A DNA stretch of 64,000 bases from Streptomyces aculeolatus (lineage in GTDB: Bacteria > Actinomycetota > Actinomycetes > Streptomycetales > Streptomycetaceae): positions 186,001 to 250,000 of the forward strand of contig NZ_JAINRD010000002.1 in assembly GCF_020400605.1 (NCBI RefSeq), given 5' to 3'. This document shows, piece by piece, positions 55,241 to 61,838 of the stretch (positions are counted from its first letter, which is position 1; each line of letters opens with the position of its first letter). Made by a program: the position numbers and the translations under genes. The notes under the pieces are model-generated. The model was not told the origin of the DNA, did no database searches, and was given only the letters and a program-made list of their open reading frames with translations.

Positions 55241-56593
55241 ATGAACCCGAGTCGTCCGAATCCGAGTCGCCGCAGAGTGCTGGGACTGGGCGGGGGCCTC
55301 GCCATGAGCGCAGGGCTGGGCGGACTCACCGCCTGCTCGTCCGGCCCGCCGGACGGTGCGCCCGGCGACCCCGCGAAGGGTGACATCACCGTGTGGAGCT
55401 GGGCGGGGCCCGCCGCGGAGATGCGGGCCCTGGTGCCGCGGTTCAACAAGGAGCACCCGGGCATCCGGGTCACCGTCGAGGACATCGGCAACCCGGCCAT
55501 CTGGGACAAGATCACGACGTCGATGGCGGCCGACGGCGCCGGGCTCGCGGACGTCCTGCACATCGGGGTCGACTACCTGCCCGCGTACACCGACCGCTTC
55601 CCGGGACAGCTCGCCGACCTCCGCCCGCTCGGCGCCGGCACGTACCGGAAGGCCTTCGCCGACGGCCTGTGGGAGACGGTCTCGCTTGACGGCTCCCGCG
55701 TGGACGCCCTGCCCTGGGAGGCCAACTCCGGGGGCTTCTACTACCGCGCCGACGTCTTCGAGAAGGCCGGGGTGGACGCCGAGGCCCTCGAAACCTGGGA
55801 CGAGGTCATCGAGGCCGGCCGGAAGGTCAAGGAGAAGACCGGCACCTACCTGCTCGGCATCGACAAGCCCGCTTCGCAGCAGGACTCGGCCAACGTCTTC
55901 CAGCTCCTGCTCCAGCTCCAGGGCACCATGTACTTCGACCTCGACGGCGAGATCATGGTCAGCTCGCCCGAAGCGGTCCGCGCCATGACGCTCATCAAGC
56001 GGATGAACGACGCCGGCCTGGTGAACGACATCTCCGGCGGCTGGAACTCCCTGATCAGCTCGATCAAGAGCGGCACCGCCGCAGTGCTGCCCTGGCCCAC
56101 CTGGTTCGGCGGCATCATCGAGGAGACCGTCCCGGACCAGGCCGGGCTCTGGGGCGTGCGCCTGCCGCCCGCCGTCCGGCCCGGCGGCACCAACGCCGCC
56201 ACCGTCAACTCCACCCACCTGGCCGTCTCCGGCACCAGCCGGCACCAGGCCGCCGCCTTCAGGTTCGTCGAGTTCGTCCTCACCCGCCCCCGGTCCCAGG
56301 TGGGCATCTACCGCAACAAGGGCATCGCACCGGCCCTGATGGCGGCGTACGAGGACCCCGTCTTCCACCAGCCGTCGGAGTTCTTCGGCGGCCAGCGGAA
56401 GGGCGAGATCTTCCTGGAGGCCCTCCGGTCCGGCACCCCCGCCTTCAACTACACCTCCGACTACGCCCGCGCGCTCAAGGCGGTCACCGACGCCCAGACC
56501 AGAGTGCTGCTCAGAGGTGCCGATCCGGCCACCGAGCTGCGCCGGGCCGCCGACCAGCTCGCCGCGCAGACCGCACGCAAGGTGGCCCGATGA
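55241..56593 (+). CDS. Sugar ABC transporter substrate-binding lipoprotein
   Basis: 450 residues. Twin-arginine-like start (SRRRVLGLGG), lipobox GLTAC with the lipid-modified Cys near residue 31. Family-1 binding-protein motifs: ITVWSWAGPAAEMRALVPRF, GIRVTVEDIGNPAIWDKITT, WEANSGGFYYRADVFEKAGV, and PWPTWFGGIIEETVPDQAGL. It captures an oligosaccharide outside the membrane and hands it to the permeases encoded next. Its stop overlaps the first permease start (ATGA). Confidence 0.9.
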   Translation: MNPSRPNPSRRRVLGLGGGLAMSAGLGGLTACSSGPPDGAPGDPAKGDITVWSWAGPAAEMRALVPRFNKEHPGIRVTVEDIGNPAIWDKITTSMAADGAGLADVLHIGVDYLPAYTDRFPGQLADLRPLGAGTYRKAFADGLWETVSLDGSRVDALPWEANSGGFYYRADVFEKAGVDAEALETWDEVIEAGRKVKEKTGTYLLGIDKPASQQDSANVFQLLLQLQGTMYFDLDGEIMVSSPEAVRAMTLIKRMNDAGLVNDISGGWNSLISSIKSGTAAVLPWPTWFGGIIEETVPDQAGLWGVRLPPAVRPGGTNAATVNSTHLAVSGTSRHQAAAFRFVEFVLTRPRSQVGIYRNKGIAPALMAAYEDPVFHQPSEFFGGQRKGEIFLEALRSGTPAFNYTSDYARALKAVTDAQTRVLLRGADPATELRRAADQLAAQTARKVAR

Positions 56594-57522
56594 CCACGTC
56601 CGTCCCGCAGACCCGCACCGCGCCCCCGCCGGCGAGAACGAAGGCAAAGCGGCACCGGCCGCGCCGCAGCGCCCGCCGGCTCGCACCGTACCTCTTCCTC
56701 CTGCCGGCCGCGGCCCTGTTCGCCGTCTTCAAGCTGTACCCGATCGGTCGGTCCTTCTTCCTCAGCCTCTTCAAGTCGGTGGACGGCGTCGACCGGTACG
56801 TCGGCCTCGACAACTACGCGCGGCTGATGGACGACCCGCTCTTCTGGACCGCCCTGCGCAACACCGGGATCATCCTGGTCGTCCAGGTCCCGCTGATGCT
56901 CGCCCTCGCCACCGGACTCGCGGTCGCCCTCAACTCGGCGCTGCTGCGCGCGCGGCCGGTCTTCCGGCTCGGCTTCTTCCTGCCGATGATCACCGGCCTC
57001 GTCGCGTACGGGATCATCTTCTCCGTACTCCTCAACCAGCAGTACGGCCTGGCCAACTGGCTGCTCTCGCTCGTCGGCTTCGGCGAGGTGCCCTGGCTCA
57101 CCGACCCGCTGTGGGCGCAGATATCCCTGGGTCTCGCACTGACCTGGCACTACACCGGCTACAACGCCGTCATCCTGCTCGCCAGGCTCCAGACCATCCC
57201 GGCCGAGCTGTACAACGCCGCCGCCGTGGACGGGGCCGGCACGTGGCAGTCCTTCCGCCACGTGACCCTGCCGGGCCTGCGGCCGGCGATCCTCCTCACC
57301 ACGGTGCTCTCCACGATCGGCACCCTCCAGATCTTCGACGAGCCGTACATCCTCACCCGCGGCGGACCGGACAACGCCACGCTCACCATCGGCGTGTACC
57401 TGTACCAGAACGCCTTCCAATACTTCGACTTCGGCTATGCATCGGCGATCGCGTACGTACTCGCGGTGCTCATCGGAGTCCTCGGCCTGATCCAGTTCCG
57501 GGTCCTGGGAGACAAGTCATGA
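56590..57522 (+). CDS. Sugar ABC transporter permease (MalF-type)
   Basis: 310 residues with six predicted transmembrane helices (YLFLLPAAALFAVFKLYPIG first) and the EAA loop that contacts the ATPase, here YNAAAVDGAGTWQSFRHVTL near residue 215, followed by PGLRPA. No ATPase gene is in the operon; Streptomyces commonly use a shared ATPase, MsiK, for such importers. ATG start overlapping the binding-protein stop, and TGA overlapping the next ATG. Confidence 0.9.
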   Translation: MTTSVPQTRTAPPPARTKAKRHRPRRSARRLAPYLFLLPAAALFAVFKLYPIGRSFFLSLFKSVDGVDRYVGLDNYARLMDDPLFWTALRNTGIILVVQVPLMLALATGLAVALNSALLRARPVFRLGFFLPMITGLVAYGIIFSVLLNQQYGLANWLLSLVGFGEVPWLTDPLWAQISLGLALTWHYTGYNAVILLARLQTIPAELYNAAAVDGAGTWQSFRHVTLPGLRPAILLTTVLSTIGTLQIFDEPYILTRGGPDNATLTIGVYLYQNAFQYFDFGYASAIAYVLAVLIGVLGLIQFRVLGDKS

Positions 57523-58361
57523 GACAAGCCATGGGGCAGTCCCGTTCGCCGGGGAAGAGCATCATGCTCACGTCCGGGTTCGCCGTCGCGCTCGCCGTCG
57601 TGCTGATCCCGTTCTACTGGCTCGTCGTCGCCAGCACCCACAGCACCGCCGACATCTTCGGCTCCCCGCCCCCGCTGCTGCCCGGGGGCCACCTCGGGGA
57701 GAACCTCGCCAGCCTCCAGGAGACCGTGTCGTTCGGGCAGGTCGTGCTCAACTCCCTGCTGATCGCCGCCGTCTACACCGTCTGCGCCGGGCTGGTGTGC
57801 ACGCTCGCCGGGTACGCGTTCGCCAAGTACCGCTTCAAGGGGCAGAACTGGCTGTTCGGCGTGCTGATGCTGGGCCTGGTCATCCCCAACCAGGTGACCC
57901 TGGTCCCGCTGTTCCAGCTGATGGCGGACTGGCAGTGGCTCAACACGTACCAGGCCGTGATCATGCCGAACCTGGCGCTCCCCTTCGGTATCTTCCTCAT
58001 GCGCCAGTCCATGGCCGCCCTCCCCGACGAACTGCTGGACTCGGGCCGGATGGACGGCTGCGGCGAGTTCAAGGTCTTCCTGCGCGTCGTGCTGCCCCCG
58101 ATGAAGCCCGCCCTGGCGGCCCTCGCCATCTTCCTCTTCCTCTTCCAGTGGAACGACTTCATATGGCCGCTCATCGTCCTGCGCGACAGCGGCTCGTACA
58201 CGATCCCCGTCGCCCTCGCCTCCCTGCAGGGCGTGGACGACACCGACTACGGCGCCATCCTCACCGGCACCGCCGTGGCCGCCATCCCCATGGCGCTCGT
58301 CTTCCTCGCCCTGCAACGCCACTTCGTCTCCGGCCTGCTCGCCGGGGCCGTCAAGGAGTGA
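57519..58361 (+). CDS. Sugar ABC transporter permease (MalG-type)
   Basis: 280 residues, six predicted helices (MLTSGFAVALAVVLIPFYWL first) and the EAA loop LLDSGRMDGCGEFKVFLRVV near residue 180 with LPPMKP. Pairs with the MalF-type permease to form the channel. ATG at 57519 overlaps the upstream stop, and AAGGAG near its end serves as the ribosome binding site of the galactosidase gene. Confidence 0.9.
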   Translation: MRQAMGQSRSPGKSIMLTSGFAVALAVVLIPFYWLVVASTHSTADIFGSPPPLLPGGHLGENLASLQETVSFGQVVLNSLLIAAVYTVCAGLVCTLAGYAFAKYRFKGQNWLFGVLMLGLVIPNQVTLVPLFQLMADWQWLNTYQAVIMPNLALPFGIFLMRQSMAALPDELLDSGRMDGCGEFKVFLRVVLPPMKPALAALAIFLFLFQWNDFIWPLIVLRDSGSYTIPVALASLQGVDDTDYGAILTGTAVAAIPMALVFLALQRHFVSGLLAGAVKE

Positions 58362-58363
58362 AT

Positions 58364-60130
58364 GTGACCACCCTGCCGTCCGAGGCCGTCACCACCGCCG
58401 AGCTGGCCCCGGCAACTTTCGAGCCGCTGCTCGACACGGTGGAGCTGGCCGTCCTCGCCGAGGGCGCGGACCCCGGCTGGACCCTGTCCGAACTCCCCGG
58501 CGGGCTGCGCATGCTGTCCGTCGAGGCCCCCGGCGCCGCCGTCGAGATCCGGCTCTCCGTCCCCCTCGGCGACGCGGCCGGCTACTGGCACCCCAAGGCC
58601 GGCTGGCACCGCACCCTCCTCGCCGACTGGGAGGGCCGCTCCGCCGTCAGCCTCATCGACGGTCTGGCCGCCGGCTGCCTCTACGACCACACCGGTGCCA
58701 CCCTGCTCACCTTCGCCGCCGCCGACCCGGCACCCGAGGTCGTGCTGCGCTACGGGGTCTCCGAGGAGAACGACACCCATGTGGTCCACCTCCGCCTCTC
58801 CCCGTCCGACACGCCGCACCGGTTCCTCCTCGCGCCCCGCAGCCCGTCGGTGGCGTCCGCGCTGAGGCCGCTGCGCGCCTGGTACGAGGCGCGGACGGCG
58901 ACGCCGATGCCGGTCCCCGAGGCGGCCCGGCTGCCCCTGTACTGCACCTGGTACGCCTTCAACCAGGCCGTCGACGAGGCCGCCGTCGAGCGGCAGGCCG
59001 GACTCGCCGCCGGCATGGGCTTCGGGACGCTGATCGTGGACGACGGCTGGCAGCGCCTCGGCAGCGGGCGCGGCTACGCCGGGGTGGGCGACTGGACCCC
59101 CGACCCGGCCAAGTTCCCCGACTTCACCGCCCACGTCGAGCGCGTACGCCGCATGGGCCTGCGCTACCTGGTGTGGGTCGCGCCCCTGCTCCTCGGCCCT
59201 CGCGCGGACTGCCACGCCGCCTGGGCCCGGTTCGCCCCCGCGCCCGCCGGAGCCCCCGGCGCGTACGTCCTGGACCCCCGCCATCCCGAGGTACGCGCCC
59301 ACGTGGTGCGCACCTGCCTGCGCCTGGTCCGCGACCACGGCCTCGACGGCCTGAAGGCCGACTTCCTCGACGAGGCGATGGTCTACGCGGGCGACGGGCG
59401 CGGCGACCTCGGCCACGCCCTGACCCTGCTCCTCGCCGAGTTGCGCGAGGCACTGCTCGCGGAGCGCCCCGACCTGCTGCTGGAGCTGCGCCAGCCGTAC
59501 GTCGGCCCCGGGATGGCCCCGTTCGGCAACATGCTGCGGTCCTACGACTGCCCGGCCGACGCCACCGCCAACCGGGTCCGTACCCTCGACACCTCCTTCC
59601 TGGCCGTCGGCGGCGCCGTCCACTCCGACCCGCTGCTGTGGGACACGAGCGGGCCGGTCGAGGCGGCGGCACGGCAGCTCGCCGGTGCCTTCCACGCGGT
59701 ACCGCAGGTCTCCGTCCGCCTGGACGCCCTCACCGCGGAGCAGGCCCGCGCGGTCCGCTTCTGGCTGGCGCAGTGGCGGCGGCTGCGCCCGCAACTGCTC
59801 GACGGCACCACCGAACCCGGCCGCCCCGACGGCCTGTACACGCTGGTCAGGGCGGAGTCCGAGGGCGTACGCGTGCTTACGGTGCACGACGACCGCACCG
59901 TTCCGGTACGGCCCGCCACCCACCGTGAGACCGTCCTCGTCAACGCGACGGCCGGCGACCGCCTGGCCGTCGACGTCGAGGACGGGGGCGGGCCCGTGGA
60001 TATCGAAGTCCACGGTCCCGACGGACGTATCATCGAGCGGATTCGCAGGTCACTCGGACCCGGCCTGCACGGCCTCCGTGTCCCGAGGACGGGCCTGGCA
60101 GTGCTGACGAGGCCGGGTGACGCGACGTGA
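58364..60130 (+). CDS. GH36-like alpha-galactosidase
   Basis: 588 residues, cytoplasmic (no signal peptide). GH36/clan-D features: LYCTWYAFNQAVDEAAVERQ and TLIVDDGWQRLGSGRGYAGV at the barrel start, LRYLVWVAPLLLGPRADCHA, the nucleophile Asp in HGLDGLKADFLDEAMVYAGD near residue 340, and the acid/base-type Asp in MLRSYDCPADATANRVRTLD near 400. It would cleave alpha-galactosides brought in by the transporter. Start: the GTG at 58364 lies 5 bases after AAGGAG; the GTG at 58358 (4-base overlap with the permease) is an alternative. The 3' end overlaps the reading upstream of LacI, whose own start is 41 bases on. Confidence 0.85.
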   Translation: MTTLPSEAVTTAELAPATFEPLLDTVELAVLAEGADPGWTLSELPGGLRMLSVEAPGAAVEIRLSVPLGDAAGYWHPKAGWHRTLLADWEGRSAVSLIDGLAAGCLYDHTGATLLTFAAADPAPEVVLRYGVSEENDTHVVHLRLSPSDTPHRFLLAPRSPSVASALRPLRAWYEARTATPMPVPEAARLPLYCTWYAFNQAVDEAAVERQAGLAAGMGFGTLIVDDGWQRLGSGRGYAGVGDWTPDPAKFPDFTAHVERVRRMGLRYLVWVAPLLLGPRADCHAAWARFAPAPAGAPGAYVLDPRHPEVRAHVVRTCLRLVRDHGLDGLKADFLDEAMVYAGDGRGDLGHALTLLLAELREALLAERPDLLLELRQPYVGPGMAPFGNMLRSYDCPADATANRVRTLDTSFLAVGGAVHSDPLLWDTSGPVEAAARQLAGAFHAVPQVSVRLDALTAEQARAVRFWLAQWRRLRPQLLDGTTEPGRPDGLYTLVRAESEGVRVLTVHDDRTVPVRPATHRETVLVNATAGDRLAVDVEDGGGPVDIEVHGPDGRIIERIRRSLGPGLHGLRVPRTGLAVLTRPGDAT

Positions 60131-60170
60131 CCACGTGCGGCCCGGCACGGGACGGTGGGAGAGGAAGAGC

Positions 60171-61172
60171 ATGAAGGTCGGCATCGTTGAGATCGCTGCC
60201 CGTGCGGGTGTGAGCGAGGCGACGGTCAGCCGGGTCATAAACCGCCGCCAGGGAGTGGCGAAGAAGACCAGGGACGCGGTCGAGGCCGCCATGACAGAAC
60301 TCGGCTACGAGCGGACCGTCGAGGGCCAGCTCGTCGCGATCGTCACCGAGCACGTCTCCAACCCCTTCTTCGCCGACGTCGCCGAGCGGATCGAGGCGGC
60401 CCTGGCGCCGCACGGGCTCAAGACCGTGCTCTGCCCCGCCTTCCCCGGCGGCGTGCAGGAGCGGGAGTTCATCCTCTCCCTCGTCGACAAGGGCATCGCG
60501 GCGGTGGTCTTCCTCTCCTCGTCCAACACGGTGGAGGGCGCCGACACCGAGACGTACGAGCTGCTGCGCGCCCGCCGCATCCCGTACCTCGGGATCAACG
60601 GCGAGTTCGCCGACGAGGTGCCGGCCCCCGTCTACTCCACGGACGACGCCCTGGCCGCCGAGCTGGCCGTCGACCACCTCCACCGCCTCGGCCACCGCGC
60701 CATCGGCATGGCCTCGGGGCCCGTCGGCAACCGGCCGGCCGACCGGCGGGTGCGCGGCTTCCTCGACGCCATGCGCCAGCGCGGCACCACGGACGCCGAG
60801 CGGTGGGTCATGCGGCACTCGTACTCGGTGGAGGGCGGGCAGGCGGCCGCCCAGATCCTGTTGGGCCTGGGTGCCACGGCCATCGTCGCCGCCAGCGACT
60901 ACATGGCCCTCGGCGCGATCCGGGGCATCCGCCGCCAGTCGTACGCGGTGCCGGACGACGTCTCCGTCGTCGGCTACGACGGCTCGGCGATCACCGAGTT
61001 CACCGACCCCCCGCTGACGACCGTGCGGCAGCCGGGCGACCGGCTCGCCATGGAGGCGGGCCGCGGCGTCCTGTCGCTGGTCAGCGGACGGGACGTACCC
61101 ACCGGTGAGCTGCTCTTCGACCCCGAGCTGGTCATCCGGTCCACGACCGGCCCGCCCCCCGTACGGAACTGA
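60171..61172 (+). CDS. LacI-family transcriptional regulator
   Basis: 333 residues. N-terminal LacI HTH: KVGIVEIAARAGVSEATVSR, then VINRRQGVAKKTRDAVEAAM, followed by a periplasmic-binding-protein-like ligand domain (VSNPFFADVAERIEAALAPH, LGHRAIGMASGPVGNRPADR, IVAASDYMALGAIRGIRRQS, VVGYDGSAITEFTDPPLTTV). ATG at 60171 with GAGAGGAAGAGC upstream. It probably represses the importer and glycosidase promoters until a galactose- or fucose-containing sugar binds. Confidence 0.92.
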   Translation: MKVGIVEIAARAGVSEATVSRVINRRQGVAKKTRDAVEAAMTELGYERTVEGQLVAIVTEHVSNPFFADVAERIEAALAPHGLKTVLCPAFPGGVQEREFILSLVDKGIAAVVFLSSSNTVEGADTETYELLRARRIPYLGINGEFADEVPAPVYSTDDALAAELAVDHLHRLGHRAIGMASGPVGNRPADRRVRGFLDAMRQRGTTDAERWVMRHSYSVEGGQAAAQILLGLGATAIVAASDYMALGAIRGIRRQSYAVPDDVSVVGYDGSAITEFTDPPLTTVRQPGDRLAMEAGRGVLSLVSGRDVPTGELLFDPELVIRSTTGPPPVRN

Positions 61173-61256
61173 CTCCCCCGCCCGCGCGCGGCAGACCTCC
61201 GATAACTGAGCGCCGAGTCGGGGTGTTTGCTCCTGATCTTGGCTGCCTGCGTCCCA

Positions 61257-61285
61257 TTGACATCCGATGAACCCGCTTCTACGTT
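61257..61285 (+). promoter_or_regulatory. Strong promoter before the fucosidase pseudogene
   Basis: -35 TTGACA (61257-61262), a 17-base spacer, -10 TACGTT (61280-61285). A near-consensus promoter whose first gene is now a pseudogene. The sequence ATCCGATGAA occurs twice (61262-61271 and 61293-61302), overlapping the spacer and just after the -10, and may be an operator. Confidence 0.65.
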
Positions 61286-61361
61286 CCTCAGCGATCCGAT
61301 GAATCGAGAGCACCTGGGAACACCGACTCCTTCCGAAGGCGCAACCTGACAGGAGAGTCGC

Positions 61362-61742
61362 ATGTCAGCAGAGCAGCCTCCCGACGACCGACCCGACTCC
61401 CACGACTCGCAAAACGCCCGCCCCGCCCGCGCGCTCGGGCGGCGCGGCGTGCTCGCGACCGCGCTCGGCGTGCCCTCGCCGCCGCGGCCCCCGCGGCGGC
61501 GGCCGGCGCCGGCCCGCAAAACCCTCCCGGGCCCGCGGACGGCCTCGACCCGCGGCGGGCCGGCGACAAACTCGCCTCGCTCAGGTTCGGCATGGGCCGC
61601 CGGGGATGACCTACCTGGTCTTCACGGCCAAGCACCACGACGGTCGACCTACCGGGGCAGCACGGTCTACGTCCAACGCACCGTCGACCGGCCGCTGACC
61701 ATGGAGTTCGTGACGCGTACGGCGATCGCCCGGGACTCCTGA
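61362..61742 (+). pseudogene. Decayed GH29 alpha-L-fucosidase gene
   Basis: Remains of a secreted GH29 enzyme in different frames. An intact start and Tat-like signal (GRRGVLATALG) leads, after a frame change near 61465, to an Ala-rich signal region and DPRRAGDKLASLRFGM, the GH29 N-terminal motif that normally continues FIHWG; here it breaks off. Another frame from 61608 reads MTYLVFTAKHHDG, the GH29 active-site strand, then stops. A third part (VYVQRTVDRPLTMEFVTRTA) resembles nothing sure. About 380 bases remain of a gene expected to be about 1.4-2 kb, so most has been deleted and frames are broken. The next gene is a complete GH29-like protein. Confidence 0.8.
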
Positions 61743-61838
61743 AGCCGCCCGGCCCTCGCCCCCAGCCCCGCCCCCGTCCGCTCGGACCGGCCCGTCCGCC
61801 CGTCCGGGCGGCGGCCGACGATGCGAGGAGTGACGCAG

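Noticed and set aside
61570-61620. In-frame UGA read as selenocysteine in the fucosidase remnant, given the nearby tRNA-Sec
   Set aside because: The motif after the UGA (MTYLVFTAKHHDG) is in a different frame from the one before it, so a frameshift and deletions, not recoding, are needed. No GH29 selenoprotein is known to me.
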